DNA of 64,000 nt from Anaerolineae bacterium. Its GTDB lineage: Bacteria > Chloroflexota > Anaerolineae > 4572-78 > J111. How positions within the stretch are numbered: the first letter of the stretch is position 1; each line of letters starts with the position of its first letter. Below the pieces are notes generated by a model. It was not told the origin of the DNA. It was given only the letters and a program-made list of their open reading frames with translations, and searched no databases. Of this stretch, positions 14,882 through 23,868 are shown one piece after another. The DNA lies in NCBI GenBank assembly GCA_023382535.1, contig JAHDWA010000012.1, positions 1 through 64,000 on the forward strand. The letters run 5' to 3'. Made by a program: the position numbers and the translations under genes.

Positions 14882-17452
14882 ATGAAATCTCATGAATTAC
14901 CCAAAGACCCCATAAGTTCCCCCCAACTCCCCCAAGTTCCCACCGCTCCTCATACCTTCTCTCGGATTCTCTCAAGTTCCCACGAGTTCCTTGAGTTCCC
15001 CCATCTTCTTGCCTGGGGCATGATCTTGCTTTACCTCGTTACTTTCACCTGGCTGGCCGTCCTGCGCCACGCCAGCTTCGACTCCAGCGGCTTTGATTTG
15101 GGCATCTATGACCAAGTCGTCTGGAATACGCTGCACGGGCGGCCTTTCTTCTACACCACGACCGGCCAGCCCTTATTACACCTGTCGAATCACGCCTCGC
15201 CGATTCTGCTGCTGGTCGCGCCTTTTTACCTCATCCACAGCGGCCCGGAGACCCTGCTCTTTTTACAGACGACTGCCATTGCCCTCGGCGGCCTGCCCCT
15301 GTTCTGGCTGGCGCGGGAAAAACTGGGAAGCTATCCGGCTAATAATCCGCAGATGGCGCAGATGAAAGAAGAAAAATCTGGGAAATCTGGGGTTAGTTTC
15401 CAAAGCAGTGACTTCGCCGCTTTAAGCTTGTTGGCGGCCTACCTGCTTTTTCCCACCCTGCAAATTGTCAACCTGTGGGATTTTCACCCGCCGGCGCTGG
15501 CGGTCGGCTTCTTTATGGCCGCTTTTTACTGCCTGGTCAAGCGTAAGGGGGGCTGGTTCCTGTTTTGGGCTATTCTGGCTATGTTGTGCAAGGAGCAACT
15601 GCCGCTGCAAGTGGCTTTTTTAGGGCTGGCGGCCATTGTCATGCACCGCAATTGGCGGTTGGGCCTGATTACCATCGCCATCGCCATGATTTATTTCTTC
15701 GCCGTCATGATTTGGATTATCCCGGCCAACAGTGTCACCGGCGATCACCTCTTTATCGGCTTCTACGCCGAACTGGGGGACTCGCCTGGAGAAATTGTCT
15801 TCACTACGTTGACCCGCCCCGACATCATCTTGAAAATCTTGTTGCAACCCACCCGGCTGCAATATCTGTTCGACGTGCTGACTCCCTTTGCCTATTTGCC
15901 GCTGCTCGGCCTGCCGGTGCTGCTCATTGGCGCGCCGTCGTTTGCCATCAACCTGCTCAGCGGCAACACGGCCATGCACGACGCCACGGGAGCACAGTAC
16001 GGCGCAGACGTGGCTCCCTGGCTGGCCTGGGCGGCCCTGTACGGAATGGTTTATCTACGCCAGATCACGCATCACGCATCACGCATCACGTTTTCTCATC
16101 TGCCAGCAGCATTGCTTTTGGTCGTGGCCCTTACCTGGCAGCTTTTTCGCGGCTTTTCGCCCCTGGCGCTCGACCCGCCTCGCTGGGAGGTCACGGCTCA
16201 CGACCGGCTGGCCCAGCGTTTTATTGCCCAAATTCCGCCTGAGGCCTCCATCGCCGCCCAGGGCAAACTATATCCGCACCTCAGCAACCGGCTGATTGCC
16301 TACCAACTGCCGGATGTCCACGAGGCTGACTATGTTTTCTTTGATGCAACGACCGGCACCTGGCCGGTCCATCCCAACGATATTTGGGCCTTGGCCCAGG
16401 ATCTGCTGCGCTCCGGCCAGTATGGCGTGCTCGACGCTGCCGACGGTTACTTGCTTCTGAAACGCGGCCTCACCGACACCGCAATCCCAGATGCTTTTTA
16501 CAATTTCGCCCGCATAACCAACCCCAAACCTCAATACCCGTTGAACGTCGAGTTTGGCGATGAGCTGCGCCTGCTGGGTTTCGACGTGCTGGACGACCCG
16601 CGCCGTCAGGAAACATCGGTCCGCCTCTACTGGCAGGCGCTTCGCCCGCTCGACCGTGAGCTGCGCCTCTATCCCTTCTTTGTCAATGCCGAGGGGCAGG
16701 TGATTGAAACAACCGAGCAGCGCCCGCTCCTGACCCAACTCTGGTTCCCGCCCCGGTTGTGGCGTCCCGGCGAAACGATCATAGCCGAGACAATGCCCTG
16801 GGTCTTGGGTGAGCGTTGGAGTCTAGCCATTGGCGTGTTGGCCGGGAACGATTGGACGGACTGGAGCCAGCGTCTCCCTATCCAGACCGCCGAATCAGAC
16901 GATACCCCCTGCACCCCTGCACCCCTGCACCCCTGCACCCCTGCACCTCTCCGCCGCTTCGAGGCCAACACCTGGGTCCGGCTGGCTACGTTCGAACGGC
17001 AGGGGCGGGAATTGGTCGAAATTACCCCCGCCGAACCTTCCCTCCAACCTACCCGCCCCCTCCAGGTAAACTTTGACGGCAAAATGGAACTGCGGGGATA
17101 TGATGTCAAACGGGAAGGCTCAAATCTAGCGGTGATCCTCTACTGGCAGGCTGTGACGACGATGCCCCTGGATTACACGGTTTTTGTTCACCTGGTCGAT
17201 TCCGCTGGTAAGACCGTTGCCCAACACGACGGCCAACCCTCCTGGGAAGTCCCCCTGCCCACGAGTACCTGGCAGCCCGGCGAGATGTTGCAGGATCGCC
17301 ATCTCTTGGCTTTGCCGGCAGACCTGCCGCCAGGTGAGCATCACCTGGAAGTAGGGGTTTATTATTGGCAAACCCTGGAACGGCTGCCCGTGGTGGAGAA
17401 CGGAGGGGTGGTGGGAGATGTTGTGGAGTTAGGGAACGTTGATATTCACTGA
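14882..17452 (+). CDS. DUF2079 multi-pass membrane protein
   Basis: An 856-residue protein with a DUF2079 membrane domain: the family block DSSGFDLGIYDQVVWNTLHG follows the first membrane segment, and further segments extend to about residue 420. An extracytoplasmic C-terminal half holds two similar beta-rich units (the DYVFFDAT region and, later, RPLQVNFDGKMELRGYDVKR). Family function is unknown; a glycan-related role is a guess. A TAAAAT box lies about 13 nt before the ATG, so the leader is very short. Residues 10-40 are encoded by tandem AAGTTCCC-like words, and the ATG at 15020 is an alternative start. Two more in-frame low-complexity insertions sit in loops (near 15352-15395 and 16064-16090), and CCCCTGCA repeats occur at 16907-16950. 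The stop codon lies inside a repeat. Confidence 0.82.
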   Translation: MKSHELPKDPISSPQLPQVPTAPHTFSRILSSSHEFLEFPHLLAWGMILLYLVTFTWLAVLRHASFDSSGFDLGIYDQVVWNTLHGRPFFYTTTGQPLLHLSNHASPILLLVAPFYLIHSGPETLLFLQTTAIALGGLPLFWLAREKLGSYPANNPQMAQMKEEKSGKSGVSFQSSDFAALSLLAAYLLFPTLQIVNLWDFHPPALAVGFFMAAFYCLVKRKGGWFLFWAILAMLCKEQLPLQVAFLGLAAIVMHRNWRLGLITIAIAMIYFFAVMIWIIPANSVTGDHLFIGFYAELGDSPGEIVFTTLTRPDIILKILLQPTRLQYLFDVLTPFAYLPLLGLPVLLIGAPSFAINLLSGNTAMHDATGAQYGADVAPWLAWAALYGMVYLRQITHHASRITFSHLPAALLLVVALTWQLFRGFSPLALDPPRWEVTAHDRLAQRFIAQIPPEASIAAQGKLYPHLSNRLIAYQLPDVHEADYVFFDATTGTWPVHPNDIWALAQDLLRSGQYGVLDAADGYLLLKRGLTDTAIPDAFYNFARITNPKPQYPLNVEFGDELRLLGFDVLDDPRRQETSVRLYWQALRPLDRELRLYPFFVNAEGQVIETTEQRPLLTQLWFPPRLWRPGETIIAETMPWVLGERWSLAIGVLAGNDWTDWSQRLPIQTAESDDTPCTPAPLHPCTPAPLRRFEANTWVRLATFERQGRELVEITPAEPSLQPTRPLQVNFDGKMELRGYDVKREGSNLAVILYWQAVTTMPLDYTVFVHLVDSAGKTVAQHDGQPSWEVPLPTSTWQPGEMLQDRHLLALPADLPPGEHHLEVGVYYWQTLERLPVVENGGVVGDVVELGNVDIH
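16064..16090 (+). repeat. In-frame tandem ACGCATC repeat inside the DUF2079 gene
   Basis: Between two membrane segments the word CACGCAT repeats almost four times. The 19 bases 16065-16083 are identical to 17858-17876, the right flank of the four-helix-bundle pseudogene. Confidence 0.8.
16907..16950 (+). repeat. In-frame CCCCTGCA tandem repeat
   Basis: About five copies of an 8-bp word encode a TPAPLHPC-type low-complexity loop in the C-terminal half of the DUF2079 protein. The octamer period shifts phase, so the peptide unit is 8 residues over 24 bp. Confidence 0.8.
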
Positions 17453-17876
17453 TGCGTGATACGTGAAAAATTACTGTCACGCATCATGGATCAGAAAAGG
17501 AAAATAAAGTGAATTATCAAGAATGGGAACAGTCTGTCCCTCGCTCCATCACAAATGATGTTTTGTGGAAGGTACAGGTTTATCGGCTGGCTTTATTGCA
17601 GCAGAAATTGGTTGGCAGGATGTCACGAAACTGATGCAAGACAGGCGGACGGTTGGAGTGGCAGATCAGCTTTATCGTGCGCAGGGAAAGTCGAGATTGG
17701 TACTACAAAGCCCGACACGTTCTTGGTGAAACGGTAACCAATCATCCCTTGAGTGGCTTGTTAAGATTATTCGCCTCCTGCTGAAAATGGTTCCAGACCA
17801 ACGCCAACGAGTTTTAAAAGAAGAGTCTGCTAGCTACGAACTTCCAGAAGAGTAATCTCACGCATCACGCATCACG
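17450..17876 (+). mobile_element. Four-helix-bundle gene element with inverted flanks, copy 1 (decayed)
   Basis: The left flank is TGATGCGTGA (17450-17459), paired with TCACGCATCA both locally (17477-17486) and at the right end (17858-17867, within the tandem run to 17876). Between them lies a broken four-helix-bundle gene. The element starts at the stop codon of the DUF2079 gene and ends 17 bp before the next start codon, so it occupies a gene gap without harming neighbours. No transposase or target-site duplication is recognised, so the class and mobility are inferences. Confidence 0.5.
17509..17855 (+). pseudogene. Four-helix-bundle protein pseudogene
   Basis: GTG at 17509 (AAAAGG upstream) opens NYQEWEQSVPRSITNDVLWK, then VQVYRLALL. 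After a frameshift come EIGWQDVTKLMQDRRTVGVA and DQLYRA, then a jump to RESRDWYYKARHVLGETVTN, and after another frameshift IIRLLLKMVPDQRQRVLKEE to TAA 17853-17855. The order matches the 23S-rRNA-intervening-sequence/Avd-like four-helix-bundle family. The central helix (about 30 residues around the GANIAEGY block) is deleted. It is paralogous to the truncated gene at 31344, which keeps the part missing here. Confidence 0.75.
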
Positions 17877-17893
17877 TTTCAAAGGATGTTTTA

Positions 17894-18673
17894 ATGACCA
17901 ATTCCACCTGGCTCGAAGCTGAAACCGCTCGACGTTATCATATGTTTGCCCAACAGACGACGATGTACCAGGAGTTGAGCCGGCTGATGGTCCAACTGGC
18001 CGAGATAGAGCCGGGGATGCGGGTGCTGGATTTGGGCTGCGGTACGGGCATTACTACCCGGGCCGTGCTGGAAGTAGTGGGGGAGGGCGGCCATGTTTAC
18101 GCGGTGGATATTTCCGGGCCAATGCTGGCCGTGGCCCGCGAGCAAGCAGCTTCGGCGCGGGTAACGTTTATTCAGGCCGACGCCGTTGCTATAACCGGCC
18201 TGGCCGACAACTCGGTAGAGCGGGTTGTCTGCAACTCGGTCTTCTGGCAGTTTCGCCACAAACCGCAGGTCATGGCCGAACTGCGCCGGGTGCTGGCTCC
18301 GCAGGGCCGCTTTGTTTTCAACGCGCCGGAACCGTATTTTATGTTCGAGGCGATCCCGCGCAGCAGGAAAGTCAGCGTTCTTTTTGAGCAACTGGCCGCC
18401 GAACGGTACGGCGTGGGCCGGCAGGATTTGCGCTCGATTGAGGTTTTTTTACGCCACTGCGGTTTTGAAATTGTGGGCAGGCAGATGCTGGAACGGACTC
18501 GCTCCGCCGCCGAAAGCTACCTGTTTATGCAAATTCCCGTTGCTACCGCCTGGATGGAGCCGCCCCTGGAGTACGAAACCCGCCTGGCTCTGTTGGAGGA
18601 AGCCCATCAACTGGCCGAGCTGGGCCAGGCAACCAGGCAGCGCTGGATGTATTTTGTAGTCCGACCTTTATAG
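17894..18673 (+). CDS. Class I SAM-dependent methyltransferase
   Basis: A 259-residue UbiE/Methyltransf_11-type enzyme. Motif I is VLDLGCGTGITTRAVLE, the acidic end of strand 2 is VYAVDISGPM, and LAPQGRFVFNAPE is motif III. The C-terminal 110 residues form a variable cap, which should set the substrate. Nothing nearby indicates a pathway. The next gene, polX, begins 10 bp after the stop, so the two may be co-transcribed, although they are functionally unrelated by family. Substrate unknown. Confidence 0.8.
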   Translation: MTNSTWLEAETARRYHMFAQQTTMYQELSRLMVQLAEIEPGMRVLDLGCGTGITTRAVLEVVGEGGHVYAVDISGPMLAVAREQAASARVTFIQADAVAITGLADNSVERVVCNSVFWQFRHKPQVMAELRRVLAPQGRFVFNAPEPYFMFEAIPRSRKVSVLFEQLAAERYGVGRQDLRSIEVFLRHCGFEIVGRQMLERTRSAAESYLFMQIPVATAWMEPPLEYETRLALLEEAHQLAELGQATRQRWMYFVVRPL

Positions 18674-18682
18674 GAGTTTATT

Positions 18683-20419
18683 ATGCCCCGTTTTAGTAAT
18701 CAACAAACGGCCAAACTCTTCGCCGATATCGGCGATTTGCTGGAAATCAAAGGTGAGAATCGTTTCAAGGTGCTGGCCTATCGCAACGCGGCCGATCATA
18801 TCGAGAACCTGAGTTTTGATTTATACGATTATTGGGAGTCCGGGAGAGATTTGCGCCAGATTGAAGGGATTGGGCAGGCCATCTCGGAGAAGATTGACGA
18901 AAAATTCAAGACCGGCAAATTGGGTTTCTGGGACAAATTAGCCGCCGAAATTCCGCCCGCCCTGGTCGAAGTTTTAGCCATTCCCGATGTTGGTCCCAAA
19001 ATGGCCAAAGCCATGTGGGACCAACTGGGCATTACTTCGGTGGCCGAGGTTAAGGCCGCGGCGCAGGAAGGCAAGCTGCAAAACCTGCCCCGGATGGGCG
19101 CTAAAAGTGCGGCCCGTATTCTAGCCAGCATCGAAGCCCTGGAGCGGCGTGAGACGGGCCGGGTCCACCTGGGCGTGGCCTGGCCCCTGGCGATGCAGAT
19201 CGTGGCCGCGCTCAAAGAACTGCCGGAGGTGCTGCACATCGAACCGGCCGGCAGCCTGCGCCGCATGCGGGAAACCATCGGCGATCTGGATATTGTCGTT
19301 GCCACCGAGAAGCCGGCCCCGATTATGGCGGCCTTCAAAAAGCTGCCTCTGGCCGCCGAAGTCTTGTTGACCGGCGAAACCAAAACCTCCCTGCGCCTGA
19401 GCAACGGCATGCAGGCTGACCTGCGCTGCGTGACGCCGCAACAGTGGGGCGCGGCTCTGCAATATTTTACCGGCAACAAAAATCATAATGTGAAGATACG
19501 CGAGCTGGCCCAGCGAAGGGGCTATAGTTTGAACGAATACGCCCTCACCCGCGAGAGCGACGGCGAGCCGCTGTTCTTTGCCGGCGAAGCAGCCCTGTAT
19601 GAATTTTTCGGATTACCTTACATCCCGCCCTATTTGCGCGAGGATCGCGGCGAAATCGAGGCCGCTTTCAAAAATAAGCTGCCCGCTGGACTGGCCGCCG
19701 GCGACATCAAGGGCGAAGTCCACTGCCATTCCACCTGGAGTGATGGCCGGAACAGTATCGAAGAGATGGCGCGGGCGGCAGTAGCCAGAGGCTATCAATA
19801 CCTGGCCATCACCGACCACTCCCAGAGCCTCGGTGTGACCGGCGGCCTCACGGCCGAGCGCCTGGCCCAGCAGCGCCGGGAAATTGACGAGGTCCAGTCT
19901 CGCGTTCCCGGCATTCGTCTCTGGCAGGGTTCGGAGGTGGAGGTCCGGGCCGACGGGGCGCTCGACTTCCCGGACGAGGTACTGGCCGGGTTGGATTATG
20001 TGGTTGCCTCCGTCCATACCGGATTACGGCAGGACCGGGACACGCTCACCCGGCGGGCGCTGGCGGCGATTCGCAACCCGTATGTCAAGCAGTTGGCCCA
20101 TCCCACCGGGCGGCTCCTGCCCCGGCGCGAGGGCGGCGATTTTGACATGGAGCAGGTCATCCAGGTGGCGGCGGAAACCGGTACTTTTCTCGAAATCAAC
20201 GCCAGCCCGGAGCGGCTCGACCTGCCCGATACCCACGCCCGCCGGGCCATTGAGCTGGGGGTCAAGTTGATTATCAACTGCGACGCCCATCATGTGGATG
20301 ATTTTAATAATTTGCACTTTGGCGTCGCCACGGCTTGCCGGGGTTGGGCAAGTACAGAAAACGTCGTCAATACCCGGCCTCTGGAGGAGTTTGTGGGGCT
20401 GTGGAAAAAGAATAGGTAG
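18683..20419 (+). CDS. polX: DNA polymerase/3'-5' exonuclease PolX
   Basis: A 578-residue bacterial family X DNA polymerase for gap filling in base excision repair. Domains in order: helix-hairpin-helix 8-kDa region (residues 1-100, with GIGQAISEKIDE and LPRMGAKSAARIL), the polymerase palm with GSLRRMRETIGDLDIVVAT and the metal aspartates, and a C-terminal PHP domain (about 340-575) with the metal motifs HCHSTWSDGRNSIEEM, ITDHS and NCDAHH. The PHP domain gives Mn-dependent exonuclease activity. Length and order are normal for the family. It converges with the surface-protein gene across a long palindromic repeat. Confidence 0.93.
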   Translation: MPRFSNQQTAKLFADIGDLLEIKGENRFKVLAYRNAADHIENLSFDLYDYWESGRDLRQIEGIGQAISEKIDEKFKTGKLGFWDKLAAEIPPALVEVLAIPDVGPKMAKAMWDQLGITSVAEVKAAAQEGKLQNLPRMGAKSAARILASIEALERRETGRVHLGVAWPLAMQIVAALKELPEVLHIEPAGSLRRMRETIGDLDIVVATEKPAPIMAAFKKLPLAAEVLLTGETKTSLRLSNGMQADLRCVTPQQWGAALQYFTGNKNHNVKIRELAQRRGYSLNEYALTRESDGEPLFFAGEAALYEFFGLPYIPPYLREDRGEIEAAFKNKLPAGLAAGDIKGEVHCHSTWSDGRNSIEEMARAAVARGYQYLAITDHSQSLGVTGGLTAERLAQQRREIDEVQSRVPGIRLWQGSEVEVRADGALDFPDEVLAGLDYVVASVHTGLRQDRDTLTRRALAAIRNPYVKQLAHPTGRLLPRREGGDFDMEQVIQVAAETGTFLEINASPERLDLPDTHARRAIELGVKLIINCDAHHVDDFNNLHFGVATACRGWASTENVVNTRPLEEFVGLWKKNR

Positions 20420-20442
20420 GACATTATCGGAATTAAGTCCAG

Positions 20443-20562
20443 GCAGTGTCATTTCGAGCGATCCGCTGCGCGGGAGCCAGAAATCCCTCTGACGTCGCTT
20501 TTTAGTATAGACTCGAGGGATTCCGAGTGGAGCAGAGCGGAACGAGGAATGCCACTGAGTAT
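20443..20562. repeat. Long imperfect palindromic repeat between convergent genes
   Basis: The left half runs GTCATTTCGAGCG to AGAAATCCCTC and the right half GAGGGATTCC to AACGAGGAATGCCAC, giving a long imperfect hairpin on either strand. It is typical of dispersed intergenic palindromes and could terminate both convergent transcripts. Confidence 0.65.
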
Positions 20563-20565
20563 TGT

Positions 20566-23500
20566 CTATTTCATTATCAGCGGCAGATAGATGGGTTCGG
20601 CTGGAGGCAGGGCAAAGCCGGTCAGGTCTTGCTGGATCAGGCCGACGCCCTGCCCGTCGGCGATGGCGGCGTTAGCCGGGCTGCTGAGATTGACCAGGAA
20701 GGCTTCATCGCCCTCAACATTCGTGTCGCCAACAAGTGTCACCGTGATGGGGCGGGTGGTAATGCCCGGTGGAAAGGTCAGCGTGCCGCTGGCGGCAAGG
20801 TAATCGTTGTCGGCAGTGGTAGCGGTGTTGTCGGCGGTGGCGTAATCTACGCTGACAGTTTGGCTGCTGGCGCTGGACATGGTGACAGTGAAGACGGCGC
20901 TGGTCGTGCCGCCGTCCCCTTCCAGAACAGCGACATCGTTGATAGACAGGCTGGGCAGATACTCCACCACCAGTTGGGGCGGGTTGGCTGTCTCGCGGCT
21001 GTCGTACTGAATTTCACCGTTGGAGCCAACATTCTGAGCCTCCAGCAGTAAGCCAAAGTTGACAGCCGGATTGTTCATCCAGAATTGGGCCAGTGAGGTG
21101 ATATTAATCACGTGAATGGTGGCACTGGGAACGAAGGTCGCGGCAACGGTGGGATCAAAATCACCACCGGGAGTTGTCCACGGATTGGCCGAGGTTCGAT
21201 TATTCCAGGTCGCCTGGCTCTCAACCCAAGCAGCAGTAACGCGATGGATTTGGATACTTTGCCCGGTAGTCGTGGCTGATGCTTGAGAGAGGAGAAACGC
21301 AGCGCATGTAACCGCGCTGTTAGCAGGAACGCCGCTGAGGTCAAATTGGATCAGCGTATTTCTAGGGGTGGCAGGCGGTTTAGTCCGCAGGTCGGGATCT
21401 GAGCCAAAGTTACTGTCGGGCTGGTTACTTCGGAAGTAAGTATCCGCCGTGGCGGTGAGGGTGATCACCGGCGAACTGCACCCCCCCGCAGGAATATCAT
21501 CGTCAATAATCGTCCCCACCCCTTGACCGTCGCTGATAACAGCGTTGATTGCCCCGCTGAGATTGACCAGGAAGGTCTCGTCCGGCTCGTCAAGAACATC
21601 GCCCTGAACGGTGACAGTGATGGGTTGGGTAGTCTGGCCGGGGGCGAAGGTCACTGTGCCGCCAGTTGTGATGTAATCAGCCGGAGCAGTGGCCGTGTTG
21701 TTGGCAGTGGCGAAGTTGACCGTGATGGTCTGGGCGCTGGCCGCCGAGAGCGAGACGGTAAAGACGGCATTGACCGTCCCGGTGTTGCCCTCAGTCACCG
21801 TAACGTCATTAATAGACAAACTGGGAGCGCCATCATCATCAGTGATCGTGCCGAGACCTTGTCCATCGGCGATAGTGGCGTTGACCGCGCCGCTGAGGTT
21901 GACAAAGAAGGTTTCGTCGAGTTCGTCGAGAGTGTCGCCTTGTACCAGAACCGTGACCGACTGGCTGGTGATGCCGGGGATGAAGGTCAATGTGCCGCTG
22001 ACAGGAGTATAGTCAGCCGGAGCAGTGGCCGTGTTGTTGGCGCTGGCAAAGTTGACGGTGATAGTCTGAGCGCTGGCCGCCGAGAGCGAGACGGTGAAGA
22101 CGGCATTGACCGTGCCGGCGTTGCCCTCAGTGACGGTGACATCGTTGATGGAGAGGCTGGGAGCGGCATCGTCGTCGGTGATGGCGCCAAGACCCTGGTT
22201 GTCGGCAATGGTGGCGTTGACTGCCCCGCTGAGGTTGACGAAGAAAGTCTCGTCGGGTTCATCCAGTAAGTCACCCTGCACCAAGACAGTGACCGGCTGG
22301 CTGGTGACGCCGGGGGCGAAGGTCAGCGTGCCGCCCGTTGCAGTGTAATCGGCCGGAGCGGTGGCGGTGTTGTTGGCAGTGGCGAAATTGACCGTGACCG
22401 TCTGGGCGCTGGCGGCGGAGAGGGAGATGGTGAAGACGGCGTTGACCGTCCCGGTGTCGCCCTCGGTAACAGTGACATCGTTGATGGAGAGGCTGGGCAG
22501 GGGGGGTGGAGTAAGTGTTGGTGTAGCCGTATCTGTGGGGGTAGCTGTAGCCGTAGTCGTCGGCGTGGCTGTAGGGGTTTGAGTGGGAGTACGGGTTGGA
22601 GCAGTGGTGGCAGTTGCGGGCGATGGTTCAGATGTATCTGAAGGCCGCCTGGTTGAGGTGGGGTCAACGGGTGAGACGGATGTGGCGGTAGGCTGGCCGG
22701 TTGAGGTGGGGACGGCAGACGTACTGGCCGGCACGGGCGTAGGCGAAGGTACAAGCGGGGTGACTGTAGCCGCTGGTGCGGCCGGAGTCGGTGAAATGGG
22801 CAGCGCCGTAGGCGTAAGTGGGGGCAAGGTTGGCAGGGGCAGCCTGGGAGTGGGGGTAGAGAAGACAAACGGCGTGGCCGTAGCGCCCGGTATAGGGGTA
22901 GGAGTTGGTCCGGCAGGTTCCGGAGTAGCAGGGAAGACGGTGGGGCTAACCGCCACAACAAGGGTCTCGGGTGGGGGCAGGGTATCGCCACAATCAATAA
23001 TCAGGCGGGGGCCAAGTGGGTTGCTCAAGCCGCCGGTATTTATGCTGCCCTGGCTCTCGGCCTCTCGGCTGTAATAACTGTAGGTTAAGTTAGTGGATGG
23101 CTGCAACTCCAGCATCAGCCCGTTATTAGGATGACGGCCCAGCAGCCAGTCATGGACAAGGCCGGTCACATCCCAGGCATGGCCATTGGCCAGGGGCAGC
23201 GGGTCAGTGCGGTATTGCAGCAGGAGTTCAGGTTGGTTAGACCAGTGGGTGGTGGATTCTACAAAGGGATCTGCCAGATTAAAAAGGTGGATCGGAGGCG
23301 TGGCAGAAACGGCTGGGGTGACAAGGCTAAGTTCCAGGCGGGCGCTGTGAATAAAAGCGCCTGGCGGGATGACATGAGTGGGGGTAAAGTGCAGCAGCAG
23401 GCGCGTCCAGTTATCCTCGCTGCGCCCCAGTTGCAGGATAGCATCGTTTCCATGAAGGCCGGTTGGGTTAGCTGAGTCGGCCCAGGTATCCTGGTCGGTG

Positions 23501-23868
23501 TAGAAAATATGAACACCTTGACAGGCTGAAGGCGTAACAAAGGGAACCGGCGTTTGTAAATTGTTGAGTAAGACCGCCTGCCGCGTGCCCAAATCTGTTA
23601 CGCCTGGCTCCCGGTCACGGATGGTATCCCAGATGATATCCAGCCTCACGCCGGGGAGAAAAACAAAATTGGGATTGGCCCGGTAATCCGCTTGCAGAGC
23701 CGAGTGGATATTAACGGGAATGAATTGAGGGCCCTGGTTGCGGCGGGTAACGCCTTGAATCAAAAACAGCCCGGCCAGGCACAGAATGCCCAGGAGTGGC
23801 AACAACAACAGTAAAAATTCCCAACGCCGCCGTTTGCGGGGGTTGGCCGGGCGGGTCAGCCTGCTCAC
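20566..23868 (-). CDS. Surface-anchored DNRLRE / Calx-beta repeat protein
   Basis: An 1100-residue extracellular protein. A basic N-terminus and one membrane segment (residues 17-38) export it. Then come a DNRLRE domain (about 110-290), a Pro/Thr/Ser-rich stalk (about 300-460) with PTPTP and TATP runs, three near-identical Calx-beta domains of 112 residues (460-795), a second DNRLRE domain (about 800-975) and a fourth, diverged Calx-beta. Each Calx-beta unit begins SLSINDVTVTEG and ends with a TDDD acidic turn, consistent with calcium binding. The C-terminus is IYLPLIMK, resembling short YLPL tails seen on secreted Chloroflexota proteins. It overlaps the upstream cyclase gene by 4 bp (ATGA). 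An adhesin or matrix role is inferred. Confidence 0.85.
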   Translation of the reverse strand: MSRLTRPANPRKRRRWEFLLLLLPLLGILCLAGLFLIQGVTRRNQGPQFIPVNIHSALQADYRANPNFVFLPGVRLDIIWDTIRDREPGVTDLGTRQAVLLNNLQTPVPFVTPSACQGVHIFYTDQDTWADSANPTGLHGNDAILQLGRSEDNWTRLLLHFTPTHVIPPGAFIHSARLELSLVTPAVSATPPIHLFNLADPFVESTTHWSNQPELLLQYRTDPLPLANGHAWDVTGLVHDWLLGRHPNNGLMLELQPSTNLTYSYYSREAESQGSINTGGLSNPLGPRLIIDCGDTLPPPETLVVAVSPTVFPATPEPAGPTPTPIPGATATPFVFSTPTPRLPLPTLPPLTPTALPISPTPAAPAATVTPLVPSPTPVPASTSAVPTSTGQPTATSVSPVDPTSTRRPSDTSEPSPATATTAPTRTPTQTPTATPTTTATATPTDTATPTLTPPPLPSLSINDVTVTEGDTGTVNAVFTISLSAASAQTVTVNFATANNTATAPADYTATGGTLTFAPGVTSQPVTVLVQGDLLDEPDETFFVNLSGAVNATIADNQGLGAITDDDAAPSLSINDVTVTEGNAGTVNAVFTVSLSAASAQTITVNFASANNTATAPADYTPVSGTLTFIPGITSQSVTVLVQGDTLDELDETFFVNLSGAVNATIADGQGLGTITDDDGAPSLSINDVTVTEGNTGTVNAVFTVSLSAASAQTITVNFATANNTATAPADYITTGGTVTFAPGQTTQPITVTVQGDVLDEPDETFLVNLSGAINAVISDGQGVGTIIDDDIPAGGCSSPVITLTATADTYFRSNQPDSNFGSDPDLRTKPPATPRNTLIQFDLSGVPANSAVTCAAFLLSQASATTTGQSIQIHRVTAAWVESQATWNNRTSANPWTTPGGDFDPTVAATFVPSATIHVINITSLAQFWMNNPAVNFGLLLEAQNVGSNGEIQYDSRETANPPQLVVEYLPSLSINDVAVLEGDGGTTSAVFTVTMSSASSQTVSVDYATADNTATTADNDYLAASGTLTFPPGITTRPITVTLVGDTNVEGDEAFLVNLSSPANAAIADGQGVGLIQQDLTGFALPPAEPIYLPLIMK
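21484..22491 (-). repeat. Three 336-bp tandem repeats encoding Calx-beta domains
   Basis: The unit boundaries are near 22491, 22155, 21819 and 21484, with an exact 336-bp (112-codon) period between equivalent positions (22477, 22141, 21805). The high DNA identity suggests recent duplication or ongoing gene conversion. Confidence 0.85.

Noticed and set aside
16907..16950. CRISPR-like or microsatellite array
   Set aside because: Contiguous octamers without spacers, in frame within a coding gene.
21484..22491. CRISPR or insertion-sequence repeats
   Set aside because: They are 336-bp coding repeats of Calx-beta domains in one open frame.
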